A stretch of DNA of 23,491 bases, taken from positions 1-23,491 of the IMG/VR virus record IMGVR_UViG_3300009093_000029; one strand, given 5' to 3'. Below, piece by piece: positions 1 through 7,226 of this stretch (position 1 is its first letter; the number at the start of each line of letters is the position of its first letter). The DNA is from a virus. The translations under genes and the position numbers were made by a program. The notes under the pieces were generated by a model that saw nothing but the letters and a program-made list of their open reading frames with translations, was not told where the DNA came from and did no database searches.

Positions 1-123
1 AGACGTGGCACGCGCCCTTTCCCGAGCTCGAAACCTTCCTGACCGAAGCTGACAACGTCGTGCGGGTCTTCGCCGAAGAGTGCCCTAAGCGCCGCATTCC
101 GATCCTGTACACCGCGATCGATC
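1..123. repeat. Terminal direct repeat, left copy
   Basis: These 123 bases are identical to 23369-23491. A gene starting at 23272 continues in frame through the repeat into 3-560, so the two ends join without disruption. This is the usual signature of a circular (or circularly permuted) molecule that was assembled with overlap; the unit length is then 23368 bp. A true terminal repeat of a linear genome is the alternative. Confidence 0.93.
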
Positions 124-560
124 AGCAAGGCGGCATCACCTCGCAGCAGCCCGGCTCGGTGATGGGCAAGAACGCGCAAGCGGACGCGCTGGCCGGCTCC
201 GGAAACAACGCGGCGAAGGCCTTCGCCGACGCGATGGCGGGCATCACCGGCGTGATGAAGACCGTGCTGGCGGCTGCTGATCACATGGTGCAAACGCTGA
301 GCACGTCGCACGAGAAGCTCGCGAACCAGCTGCACGAGTCGTACGAGTACCAGCGCGCCAAGCAAGAGGCCGAGCTGGTCGAGCAAAAAGACAACCACGA
401 TCTCAATCAGTACCTGATTGAGCAAGTGAAGGGCGTGCTGCCGCTCGCCATGGAGGCTTGGGAGATCTCCCAAGCTGAGAAGAAAAAGAGCCTGGCTTCG
501 ACCGTCGTCAACGGCGTCGCGAAAGCCGCAACCAACACCACCACAGGAGCAACATCATGA
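3..560 (+). CDS. Coiled-coil structural-type protein, C-terminal part (gene wraps the circle join)
   Basis: This is the continuation of the gene that starts with ATG at 23272; joined, it gives 218 aa. An internal GTG at 60 gives a 166-aa reading only if the window is treated as linear. The visible part has an Ala/Gly-rich stretch, then a long charged helical region rich in Glu, Gln, Lys and Asn (roughly residues 140-200 of the joined protein) that looks like a coiled coil, and a Thr/Ala-rich tail. There is no signal peptide or membrane segment. The stop overlaps the next start by four bases (ATGA at 557-560). I do not recognise the family. Its place at the head of the beta-rich and fibre genes suggests a virion component or an assembly/scaffold helper. 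Confidence 0.85.
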   Translation, partial: TWHAPFPELETFLTEADNVVRVFAEECPKRRIPILYTAIDQQGGITSQQPGSVMGKNAQADALAGSGNNAAKAFADAMAGITGVMKTVLAAADHMVQTLSTSHEKLANQLHESYEYQRAKQEAELVEQKDNHDLNQYLIEQVKGVLPLAMEAWEISQAEKKKSLASTVVNGVAKAATNTTTGATS

Positions 561-1138
561 AGGGTATTCGTCTTTCTCCGTCCGGTCCCGTTCTCGCCAA
601 CGGTGCCGGAGCCGGCTTCAATCCCGGCACCGGTGCGCGCCTGCGTCTCAACGAGGCGCAAACGACCGTCGGCAACTCCAACGTAATTCCGACGGCGCCG
701 ACGCCGATCGGCAACGCGCTCGGGTCGACTTTCATCGAGTGCGTCATGCCGCTGCCCGATCCAGGTCTGGAATACCGCGCAACCGTCGTGTGCGACGTGG
801 AGAACCCCTCCACGAACGTGGCCGGCCAGGTCGAGCTGTACGTCGAGACCAGCGTCGACGGCGGCACCACGTGGTCAGAGCAGGCCAGCAACTCGCATCG
901 AGTCAACTCGACCGAGGTCGCGCCCGCTGTGCCGCTCGCTCGCACGGTGCGCCTCGACATGCCGCTCACGTTCGGCTCGACGCTCGGTGTCACGGCTGGA
1001 ACGACGGCGCTGCTGATGCGCTGCAAGATCGGCGCGAGCTCGGGCGGAAACGTGCTGCTGCTCTCTTCGCCGGTGACGCCCGGCGGTGATCTGAAGAGCA
1101 AGGGCACCGTCTACTTCGGATTCGAGGAGTGCTTCTAA
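557..1138 (+). CDS. Beta-rich virion-type protein, paralogue 1
   Basis: This 193-aa protein is almost entirely short beta-type segments separated by Gly, Ser, Thr and Pro, with no signal peptide. It is paralogous to the next gene. Both open with a basic residue, then Leu-x-Pro-Ser-Gly-Pro, and share a GARLRL motif near residues 28-33; both have a central Tyr-Arg-Ala strand, a V(S/D)DGG(T/A)T-type turn, and a Glu-Glu-Cys-Phe C-terminus. The fibre-like gene at 1808 carries the same PSGPP peptide near its N-terminus. An abundant capsid, vertex or spike protein fits the context. No catalytic motif is visible, and function rests on context and duplication only. Confidence 0.88.
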   Translation: MKGIRLSPSGPVLANGAGAGFNPGTGARLRLNEAQTTVGNSNVIPTAPTPIGNALGSTFIECVMPLPDPGLEYRATVVCDVENPSTNVAGQVELYVETSVDGGTTWSEQASNSHRVNSTEVAPAVPLARTVRLDMPLTFGSTLGVTAGTTALLMRCKIGASSGGNVLLLSSPVTPGGDLKSKGTVYFGFEECF

Positions 1139-1154
1139 GCGCTCGCGCACCGTG

Positions 1155-1179
1155 ACGGGGGTTGCTGCTGGGCCCCCGT
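1155..1179 (+). terminator. Hairpin between the two paralogues (attenuator candidate)
   Basis: A 7-bp perfect stem (ACGGGGG at 1155-1161 with CCCCCGT at 1173-1179) and an 11-nt loop, followed by only three T. It lies in the 68-bp gap between the paralogous genes, one of the few real gaps in this operon. It could act as a partial terminator or mRNA-stability element adjusting relative dose. The short U-tract makes full termination unlikely. Confidence 0.5.
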
Positions 1180-1206
1180 TTGCAGTCTCGCAAAGGAGTT
1201 TTGAAT

Positions 1207-1806
1207 ATGTCGAAAGTGCGTCTCGCTCCCTCCGGCCCGCCGATCCTCAACGAGGCCGGCGGCGCGCTCGAATTCGGTCGCGGCGCGCGGCTTCGCTTGG
1301 CCGAGGCCGTGACTCCCATGACCGGCGACGATTCGATCCCCGCGGAGGCGGATCTGATTTGTCCAGATGGCTTCGGCAACGCGGACGCGCTTACGGTCAC
1401 GCTGACGAGCCCGAAGGCGTCGCTCAACTACCGGGCGAATCTGGCGCTCGATCTCGCAAACACGTCAGACACCGACGAAGGCGAGGTGGTGCTCTTTCTC
1501 GAAGTCTCAATCGACGGCGGCGCCACGTACACGACGCGAGCGAAAAACGCGCACCTCATCTCGCCAGGCGGTGAGGCGATCACGGTCGCACGCCAGGCGC
1601 AAGTGTGGATGCCGCTGGTGTCAGGCGCGGCGCTCGGCATCAACGACGCAGCGCCGCCGGCGAGCATCAAGGTCCGTGCTCGAGCAGGGCTAGTCGTGGG
1701 CGTCGAGGGCACGGTGTTCGTCAACTCGCTCGCCACGTCGGGCGGCGGCGCGCCGGTCGCCGGCCTGAACGGCACGATTCATCTCGAGCTCGAAGAGTGC
1801 TTCTGA
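1207..1806 (+). CDS. Beta-rich virion-type protein, paralogue 2
   Basis: I place the start at ATG 1207 because AAAGGAG lies at 1192-1198 with good spacing; an upstream TTG in frame at 1162 falls in the hairpin and is rejected. The 199-aa protein aligns by eye with the previous gene: PSGPP near the N-terminus, GARLRLAEA, a central YRANLALD strand matching YRATVVCD, an SIDGGATY turn matching SVDGGTTW, and a LEECF terminus. Two adjacent single-domain beta proteins sharing an N-terminal peptide could be paired capsid proteins or hetero-oligomeric spike subunits. Its own ribosome site suggests high expression. Confidence 0.88.
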   Translation: MSKVRLAPSGPPILNEAGGALEFGRGARLRLAEAVTPMTGDDSIPAEADLICPDGFGNADALTVTLTSPKASLNYRANLALDLANTSDTDEGEVVLFLEVSIDGGATYTTRAKNAHLISPGGEAITVARQAQVWMPLVSGAALGINDAAPPASIKVRARAGLVVGVEGTVFVNSLATSGGGAPVAGLNGTIHLELEECF

Positions 1807-1807
1807 C

Positions 1808-2746
1808 ATGAACTTCACGATCCGAAAAGGGCCCTCCGGGCCGCCTGCGGGCGGAACGCCGGGCTATTTTTGGACCGTGGGCGCAGACGGCGCGAGCGTC
1901 GAGCTCGTGCCGCCCGCTGCCGTTGGCGGAGTGACGAGCTGGAACGGTCGCGCGGGCGCGGTGGTGCCGGTTACCAACGACTACGAGGCATCGCAAGTCT
2001 TCAACGATAGCCTGGTCCCAGGGGTAGGTGTCGCGGATGCGCTGAACGCATTGCTGGAGCTCGCTTTCGTGGCAGGCACGCCCGCGGTCGGAAAGGTAAT
2101 CGGCTGGGACGGCACGCAACGAGTGTGGGAGGACGTGCCGACTGCGTTCGCGATCACGAGCTTCGCCAAGACGGGCGCGACGCTGTTCCTCGCGGGCGCA
2201 ACAGTCGTCAATCCGGCGTTCACGGCGAGCTACAACCAAGCCGCCGCGGCCGTCACGCTCACCGATACGCTCGGACACTCGGACGTGATCGCGCTGCCTG
2301 GAACGGGCTTCATCTCGCCGCATTCGTTCCCGCTCGCGACCTACGGCGCAAGCGTCACGTTCACCGATACGGCGAGCTCGCCGCTTGGTTCTGGCGCGCG
2401 CAGCGTGACGATCACGGCGGGGAACAATGTCTACTTCGGTAGCGCCGTCGATCCGGGCGGAGGCGGCTACAACAGCGCGTTTGCGAACAGCCTGACAGCG
2501 ACTCTGAAGCAGGGTCCGCAAGGCACGTACGCGCTAAATGCGCTAGCCGGGCAGAGCGTTTTCTTCTGGGCGCGTTCGGCGTTTGGGATCGGCGTCTCGA
2601 ACTTCACCGTGGGCGGCTTTCCGTTCGCGTGCTCGATCGTCGCAACTGCGGTGCCCATCACCAACGCCAACGGAGTGACTGAAAACTACGATCTGATGCG
2701 CTCTGACAATACCGGCCTCGGCTCGTTCAACCTGGTGGAATCATGA
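1808..2746 (+). CDS. Fibre-like receptor-binding protein
   Basis: A 312-aa protein that starts two bases after the previous stop. Residues 1-15 carry the PSGPP peptide shared with the two upstream beta proteins, probably a docking segment. At about residue 40 it has a TSWNGRAGAV-type motif followed by an NDYEASQV segment, the pattern typical of phage fibre and collar proteins. The C-terminal 110 residues (NNVYFGSA, then FTVGGFPF, then a TNANGVTENY motif and a short Ser-rich end) match a beta-sandwich module I recognise from phage fibre tips. It most likely projects from the virion to bind host surface glycans or proteins. The specific ligand cannot be inferred. Confidence 0.82.
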   Translation: MNFTIRKGPSGPPAGGTPGYFWTVGADGASVELVPPAAVGGVTSWNGRAGAVVPVTNDYEASQVFNDSLVPGVGVADALNALLELAFVAGTPAVGKVIGWDGTQRVWEDVPTAFAITSFAKTGATLFLAGATVVNPAFTASYNQAAAAVTLTDTLGHSDVIALPGTGFISPHSFPLATYGASVTFTDTASSPLGSGARSVTITAGNNVYFGSAVDPGGGGYNSAFANSLTATLKQGPQGTYALNALAGQSVFFWARSAFGIGVSNFTVGGFPFACSIVATAVPITNANGVTENYDLMRSDNTGLGSFNLVES

Positions 2747-4239
2747 GCGGCGTCGGCATCACAGGCCTCATCGCGAACCTTCCGGGCACGGTCACGCCGT
2801 ACCCGACGCAGGACCCCGCGCTCGAGCTCGGAGGCTACCGCAGCGTCCTCGACGTGACTGCGCGCAACGCCATTCCAGCAAACTTTCGATCGCTCGGAAT
2901 GCAGGTGACGACGACGGCGGACGGCGTCACCTATGAGCTCCTGGGCGGATTGCTTGATGCCAATTGGGTTCCGGTAAATACGGGCCTGCTCACCAACGTG
3001 ATCCGAGCATCGCTAGCAGACCTTGTCGCAAGCGATCTGCCAGGCCTCCCGAACGGGTGCCGCGCGTACGTGATCGACCAGGGCGAGTTTTATACGCTCG
3101 ACACGACCAATGCTTTTGCCGCGTACTCGCCGCTGATCATCGCGCGCACCGCGGGGACGGGGCGCTGGTTCCGGCGAAGCAAGGCCTACGTCGTTGGCAA
3201 CTTCACGATGTGGCAGTTGCCGTTTTCCGGCCCCGCCGCAGGATTCGGCGCAAACGTTCTCAACGGCTACACGCCGGGGCAACTGCTGGCGACGAGCGGA
3301 GCCGCGGCGGACATCGTGATCGATCTGAGCGGCGTGGTCTCTCCGAACTCATCGCCGTTCGACGTATTGGTTGACGGTCTAAATAACGTGTGGGTGACGA
3401 CGTTCGATACGCACCACACCGCAGCAACCGGAGCATCGTACAAGTTTGCGCTCTCGAGCATTCTGCAATCGGGGACGCCGGCTGCGGCGGTGACGCTGAA
3501 CGAGCCTGCGGGTAGTGGAGTCACTTCGCTTTGGGCCAGCATGGGGTTTGACCGGCAAAACCAGCTGTGGGTCGCGTTCCCGACTCATGGATCGCTGGGC
3601 ATCGCGACGTTCCTAAAGTACGGGCAGCCGAGCTACGCACTCGGCGGAACGCCCGTTCCAGACGTGACGATCACCCTCGCGACGGCGACCGGAATCGCGA
3701 GCCCGGACACAACGTTTTTCACGTTCGACGCGCAAGGGAATCTCTGGGCGTCGATCGGCGCGACCATCACGGGAACGGGGATCTTCATGATCGCCGCCTC
3801 GCAGCTGCAAGCGAGCAACGCTGCGCTGGTGCCGGCGGTGCGGTGGATTGGTGCGCTCTGGAACACTCAAGATCCGCAGGGCATTGCGTTCGGGCCGAGT
3901 GGAGATTTGTGGGTCGCGGACTTCGCAGGCAACACGCTGAAAAGCTACGACACCCGAAACCCCGTCACCGGAAACCAAGCTCCGCTGCTCACGATCACTT
4001 CCACGGCGTTGAACGGTCCCGACGGCATTTGTTTCGACCGAGACGGCAATCTGTGGGTCTGCAACGACAACAACAACACGCATCTAAAGTTTGCGGCGGC
4101 TGACCTGACAAGCTCGGGGGCAAAGGTGCCCACGGTGATCCTGAGTCCACCGAACGTGAGTTTCGGCAACATTGTCGCTTTCGCGAACAATCCGCAGCGC
4201 TCGGGCCTCGTGCCCTCCGGAGCTCCGATCCCACTATGA
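2743..4239 (+). CDS. Beta-propeller (NHL/SMP-30-like) receptor-binding candidate
   Basis: A 498-aa protein overlapping the fibre gene by ATGA. Residues 30-80 (RSVLDVTARNAIP, then RSLGMQV, then YELLGG) resemble the fibre-attachment modules of phage fibre proteins. From about residue 195 onward there are at least five repeats of a pattern ending Gly/Asp-Asn-x-(L/V)-Trp-(V/A), for example NNVWV, NQLWV, GNLWA, GDLWV and GNLWV. This is the signature of NHL or SMP-30-type beta-propeller blades. No catalytic residues stand out, so a binding role is more likely than an enzymatic one. Base composition is somewhat less GC-rich than its neighbours, which fits an exchangeable host-range module. Confidence 0.8.
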   Translation: MSGVGITGLIANLPGTVTPYPTQDPALELGGYRSVLDVTARNAIPANFRSLGMQVTTTADGVTYELLGGLLDANWVPVNTGLLTNVIRASLADLVASDLPGLPNGCRAYVIDQGEFYTLDTTNAFAAYSPLIIARTAGTGRWFRRSKAYVVGNFTMWQLPFSGPAAGFGANVLNGYTPGQLLATSGAAADIVIDLSGVVSPNSSPFDVLVDGLNNVWVTTFDTHHTAATGASYKFALSSILQSGTPAAAVTLNEPAGSGVTSLWASMGFDRQNQLWVAFPTHGSLGIATFLKYGQPSYALGGTPVPDVTITLATATGIASPDTTFFTFDAQGNLWASIGATITGTGIFMIAASQLQASNAALVPAVRWIGALWNTQDPQGIAFGPSGDLWVADFAGNTLKSYDTRNPVTGNQAPLLTITSTALNGPDGICFDRDGNLWVCNDNNNTHLKFAAADLTSSGAKVPTVILSPPNVSFGNIVAFANNPQRSGLVPSGAPIPL

Positions 4240-4682
4240 GCAGCGCCGGCATTCTCATCTTTCCGACGCCGAACCAAAGCCTGTACTACGGGCTTTCGCT
4301 GAAGGCCTCGGCCGCGTTTGCGGCCAACGTTGGGGCGACTTCTGTTTTCGGCACCTCGCCGAAAGTGCCGGCCCGCACCTATCGCGTGGACGTGTCGCTC
4401 GTGCTGACAGCACTCGCGACCAGTGCTGCGAACGCTGCGTTCAACATCATCGCGACGGACGCGGCCGGCGCGTACACGGTGCCGGTTCCTCTCTGCGCGA
4501 GTGGCTCGGGTGTCTTCACCTCTAGCGTCAACCTGGGCGCTGGCGGCGTGCAGCGAGCTGGGGGCTCGCTGATCTTTCAAAGCAGCGGGGGCACCACCGA
4601 CGTTTCTATCTCGATCACGGGCATCACTACACCGGGATCGCTTGCTGGCATCTACACCGCGATTTTTACGCCAATCGGCTAG
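4236..4682 (+). CDS. Small beta-rich structural-type protein
   Basis: A 148-aa protein rich in Ala, Gly, Ser, Thr and Val with alternating hydrophobic strands, no cysteine pairs and no membrane segment. It overlaps the propeller gene by ATGA. Composition and position suggest a single beta-sandwich domain serving as a fibre accessory or decoration protein. I do not recognise a family. Confidence 0.75.
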   Translation: MSSAGILIFPTPNQSLYYGLSLKASAAFAANVGATSVFGTSPKVPARTYRVDVSLVLTALATSAANAAFNIIATDAAGAYTVPVPLCASGSGVFTSSVNLGAGGVQRAGGSLIFQSSGGTTDVSISITGITTPGSLAGIYTAIFTPIG

Positions 4683-4694
4683 AGGCAAAAACAC

Positions 4695-5429
4695 ATGACC
4701 GATCAGACCGCGCCGTCCGTTGCAACGCTTCCGAACCGGAAAGACTTCACCACGCCTCAGCACATGCTCGACTTCATTGCGGCAAAGGCCGAGCAGCTCG
4801 GCTCGCTGTGGAAGGACGCAGCGCTCGCAATTGCGTGGTGCTGGGACACCGAGGTCAATCACTCGAAGTCGCTGAATCAACTGCTCGCAGAGCATGGGCG
4901 CGCAGACGGCTGGCTTGCCGAAGCCGAGCGCCGACTCGGTGAGCTGGTGAGCAGTCTCGAAAGCAAGTTCCTGCCGGTGGCGACGTGGACCGAGTTTCGC
5001 GCGGAACTCGACTCGAGCTTATCGAAGTGGTGCGAGCAGGCGTTCCAAGCCCTCGAAGATCGCGCGCTCGGTGTCGTGCGGAGCGAGCTCGAGCGGTTCA
5101 AAGCGACGATGGTGCCGGCCGATCCGCCCGAGCCCGAGTCGCCGCCGACACCGCCGGAACCTGAACCGCCGACGGTGCCCGATCCCGCAGCGCCCGAGCC
5201 CACGGCGGAAGCTCGCGCCGCAGAGCACGTCGACCCGCTCTCGCTGGCGCGCGATGCCTTCCCGACGCTCCAGGAGTTCACGCAGATCGGCTACTACGCC
5301 GACACCTACGAGCACCGCAAAGCCGAGTGGGAGGCCCGGAAAGCGGCAGCATCGGCGCCGGCGCCGGAGCCGGAGCCCGCGACGAACGGCGAGGAAAACA
5401 GCCCGGCGGACTCCGCCACTGGCGCCTGA
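4695..5429 (+). CDS. Helical protein with Pro/Glu-rich hinge; last gene of the structural operon
   Basis: A 244-aa protein. Residues 15-138 are predicted helical and coiled-coil-like with many Glu, Leu and Ala. Residues 140-175 form a hinge of Pro-Glu repeats. A second short helical segment follows, and the last 25 residues are Ala, Pro and Glu rich. The overall charge is strongly acidic. The start is ATG at 4695 after an A-rich leader, 12 bases beyond the previous stop. No enzyme motif is visible. It could be a scaffold or assembly protein or an internal virion protein. It is followed by a strong hairpin, consistent with the end of a transcription unit. Confidence 0.75.
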   Translation: MTDQTAPSVATLPNRKDFTTPQHMLDFIAAKAEQLGSLWKDAALAIAWCWDTEVNHSKSLNQLLAEHGRADGWLAEAERRLGELVSSLESKFLPVATWTEFRAELDSSLSKWCEQAFQALEDRALGVVRSELERFKATMVPADPPEPESPPTPPEPEPPTVPDPAAPEPTAEARAAEHVDPLSLARDAFPTLQEFTQIGYYADTYEHRKAEWEARKAAASAPAPEPEPATNGEENSPADSATGA

Positions 5430-5468
5430 GGCAAGTTTTTGCTCTAGTGGCCGTATCCACAAAAGTGT

Positions 5469-5499
5469 GACCCCCGCGACGCGCAAACGTCCGGGGGTC
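5469..5499 (+). terminator. Strong hairpin after the structural operon
   Basis: Stem of 12 bp with one bulged C: GACCCCCG (5469-5476) pairs with CGGGGGTC (5492-5499), GACG (5478-5481) with CGTC (5488-5491), loop CGCAAA. No U-tract follows. It fills most of the gap 5430-5528 and precedes a gene with a very strong ribosome site. It may be a terminator of the Rho-assisted kind, an mRNA end stabiliser, or a processing site. Confidence 0.55.
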
Positions 5500-5528
5500 T
5501 GGTCAACCAACATAGGAGGTTAGTCGAC

Positions 5529-5591
5529 ATGGTGAATCTACCGGTTTGTGAGGCGCACTGCGAGTGCGTCGTTTGCAGAGGGCCGGCCTGA
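5529..5591 (+). CDS. 20-aa Cys-rich microprotein
   Basis: ATG at 5529 is preceded by an excellent ribosome site, AGGAGGT at 5514-5520. The 20-residue product has four cysteines in a compact C-x3-C-x-C-x2-C pattern with one His, enough for one metal site. Its TGA shares one base with the next start (TGATG), so it may act as a translated leader coupling ribosomes into the next gene. It is too short for family recognition. The strong RBS and the junction support real translation. Confidence 0.5.
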   Translation: MVNLPVCEAHCECVVCRGPA

Positions 5592-6325
5592 TGGGCAAGT
5601 TTTTGCGCGCGGCCGCTCGGCGCACTGAGCGGTCAAAGCCGCTCTCACGTGAGCCTCGCCGTTTTTGGTACGGAACCCGCCTGTTGACGATCGCGGGCGA
5701 GTCGCTCGCGATGCCCGAAGACGGGATCGACGCGGCGCTAAAGACCTTCACCGGTGAAAACCCGAACCCGGACTCTGATGATCGCGAACTTCTGGACGCG
5801 CTGATGCTGCGCTCGCTGGACACTTTGAACGTGCTCGGGTTCGAATACTTCGGCCAGTCGGACGTTCGTGCCTCGCGCACCAAGCTCATAGAGAAGCGCG
5901 GCGAGAGCTGGGCAGATGCCATTCGCCAGATCGGATCGGCGAGCGCAGCAGCTCAACGGCTTTTGTCGGTGCTCGGTCCGCTGCTTACGCTGTGCCTTCT
6001 GCTAGTTCGCATAAGATACACTTCGGGAAACTCGCCCCGCTTCCCCCGAGCAGCATATCATCACCCGCAGGGATGGATCAGATCGAGCGGGAGATTCGGC
6101 GTTTTCGCGCGGCGTTCTACGTCACGCTTCAATTCGTCAATTGGGTGCGCACGCGCGGCCGGGAGCTCAGGGGCGAGGGGCAGCGCTTTGAGCTGGTGCT
6201 CGTTTGGGGCACGCGGCGCCTTCGCATTGGGCGGCTACCGTCGAGCGATCCGTACTTCGCGCTCGAGCTTCCGGACGGTCGGCTCGAGCGCTCGCCGTAC
6301 GTCTAGCGCGGCGGTGGCGCCGTGA
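5591..6325 (+). CDS. Unknown protein; real coding probably ends near 6000
   Basis: The frame opens at ATG 5591, coupled to the microprotein. Residues 1-135 have good codon choice: a basic N-terminus (GKFLRAAARR), an acidic middle (GENPNPDSDDRELLDALML), and a hydrophobic run near residues 125-138 that could be a membrane helix. After about 6000 the frame has no stop until 6325, but the product becomes Arg/Ser-rich with poor codon choice, while another frame (6073-6306) reads well. So either the open frame runs on by chance or a frameshift ends the protein near the stops at 6003 and 6012 in a neighbouring frame. The stop at 6323-6325 overlaps the next GTG, as elsewhere here. Function unknown. 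Confidence 0.5.
   Translation: MGKFLRAAARRTERSKPLSREPRRFWYGTRLLTIAGESLAMPEDGIDAALKTFTGENPNPDSDDRELLDALMLRSLDTLNVLGFEYFGQSDVRASRTKLIEKRGESWADAIRQIGSASAAAQRLLSVLGPLLTLCLLLVRIRYTSGNSPRFPRAAYHHPQGWIRSSGRFGVFARRSTSRFNSSIGCARAAGSSGARGSALSWCSFGARGAFALGGYRRAIRTSRSSFRTVGSSARRTSSAAVAP
6073..6306 (+). CDS. Small basic protein, unknown
   Basis: A 77-aa protein starting with ATG 6073, with high GC at third codon positions throughout. It begins with a charged amphipathic helix (DQIEREIRRFRAAFY), followed by beta-type strands ending in a LELPDGRLER segment. It lies inside the run-on of the upstream open frame, and codon use argues that this frame is the coding one here. The base run before the start (GCAGGG, directly adjacent) is a poor ribosome site; a GTG at 5992 in the same frame is an alternative start giving 104 aa. 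No family recognised. Confidence 0.55.
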   Translation: MDQIEREIRRFRAAFYVTLQFVNWVRTRGRELRGEGQRFELVLVWGTRRLRIGRLPSSDPYFALELPDGRLERSPYV

Positions 6326-6537
6326 AGGTCGAGCTCAAGTGCTCGAGCGACTTCATCGGTAGCACCATCGGCTCGTGCCGTCATTGCGGCGCGCCGGTGC
6401 TGAGGGACGATCGGCGCGAGGTGCTCGGGCACCGCGAGCCGACGTGCCGCAAGTTCTTTGCGAACGCGGAGGACGCGCTTTCGTACGAGCACGCGGTGCA
6501 CTCAAACTTCAGCCTCCAGCCGGCGGTGCAACAGTGA
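6322..6537 (+). CDS. Small zinc-ribbon-like protein
   Basis: A 71-aa product from GTG 6322. It contains CRHCG near residue 19 and, about 20 residues later, a His and a Cys (GHREPTC), consistent with one CCHC/CCCH-type zinc site. The C-terminal third is polar. It overlaps the next gene by GTGA. One of a dozen small Cys-rich proteins in this genome. Possible roles include modulating host transcription or nuclease activity; none can be assigned from sequence. Confidence 0.7.
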   Translation: MKVELKCSSDFIGSTIGSCRHCGAPVLRDDRREVLGHREPTCRKFFANAEDALSYEHAVHSNFSLQPAVQQ

Positions 6538-6797
6538 GCGCCCGGAAGCCCTACGAGCCGCCGCGCATCACAGGCCGTGCGGCTCGAGCTCGAGCAGCGA
6601 GGGGCTCGGTGAAGCCGCTCACCGTGCTCCAGCGCTGCGCATGGTGTGGACGCGCAGCGGGCGGCTTCTACTGCATTCAACACAACCAGCGACGCCGCGC
6701 GAACGACGCGCGCCGGCATCGGCTCGAGCAGCTGCGCAGCGATCGCTACGTGCGCGCGGCTCTGTCGTCGAATCGTTTTTCCTCGGGAGGTCAGTGA
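6534..6797 (+). CDS. Basic zinc-finger-like small protein
   Basis: An 87-aa product from GTG 6534 with a very basic N-terminus (many Arg), then CAWCG, an aromatic stretch, and a Cys-x3-His (CIQH) followed by Arg-rich sequence. The C-x2-C...C-x3-H spacing and basic flanks suggest a nucleic-acid-binding zinc finger. It sits directly before the single-stranded DNA-binding protein, whose ribosome site lies inside this gene's last codons, so the two are probably co-translated. Confidence 0.65.
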   Translation: MSARKPYEPPRITGRAARARAARGSVKPLTVLQRCAWCGRAAGGFYCIQHNQRRRANDARRHRLEQLRSDRYVRAALSSNRFSSGGQ

Positions 6798-6799
6798 AC

Positions 6800-7213
6800 A
6801 TGGCTGATGGTCTGAACGTTTGCTTTTTGCTTGGGAACTTGGGCGCCGATCCGGAGCTCCGCATGACGAGCTCGGGCGCCGCGGTGATGAATCTTCGGCT
6901 CGCGACCACGCGCAGTTACTTGGACAAGAACAAGGCGCGGCAGGAAAACACGGAGTGGCACACTGTGGTCGTGTGGGGTCGACGCGCTGAGGGCTTGGCA
7001 AAGATCCTCAAAAAGGGCACGAGGCTCCACGTCACGGGCGAGATTCGCTACGAGCGCTACGAAGACAAAGAGGGCAACGAAAAGTGGCGCACCTCGATCC
7101 ACGCGCAGAACGTGACGCTGTGCGAGCGCGCGCCCGCGGGTTCCAATCCGCGCAACGAATACGGCGACGATGACTTTGTGCCGCCAACCGGCGGCGATGA
7201 CATCCCGTTCTGA
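6800..7213 (+). CDS. ssb: Single-stranded DNA-binding protein (SSB)
   Basis: ATG 6800 is preceded by CGGGAGGT at 6784-6791. The 137-aa product is a standard bacterial or phage SSB with one OB fold: VCFLLGNLGADPEL at residues 7-20, EWHTVVVWGRRAE at 52-64 and LHVTGEIRYERYED near 76-89. A short linker leads to the acidic tail ending DDIPF (133-137), which in this family recruits replication and repair partners. It would coat single strands exposed by rolling-circle replication started by the Rep protein at 9.4-11 kb. Length is shorter than E. coli SSB because the linker is short. Family assignment is secure. Confidence 0.96.
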   Translation: MADGLNVCFLLGNLGADPELRMTSSGAAVMNLRLATTRSYLDKNKARQENTEWHTVVVWGRRAEGLAKILKKGTRLHVTGEIRYERYEDKEGNEKWRTSIHAQNVTLCERAPAGSNPRNEYGDDDFVPPTGGDDIPF

Positions 7214-7226
7214 GGAGGCCAAAAAG

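Noticed and set aside
1162-1206. Upstream TTG start for the second paralogue
   Set aside because: It would begin inside the hairpin; ATG 1207 has a strong ribosome site and aligns with the first paralogue.
1721-2521. Long - strand open frame (266 codons)
   Set aside because: Opposite the fibre gene; Arg/Cys-rich product without recognisable pattern.
3945-4895. Long - strand open frame (316 codons)
   Set aside because: Spans three + strand genes with clear features; shadow composition.
5430-5528. Possible tRNA in the gap before the microprotein
   Set aside because: Only one hairpin is present; no cloverleaf, anticodon arm or T-arm could be placed.
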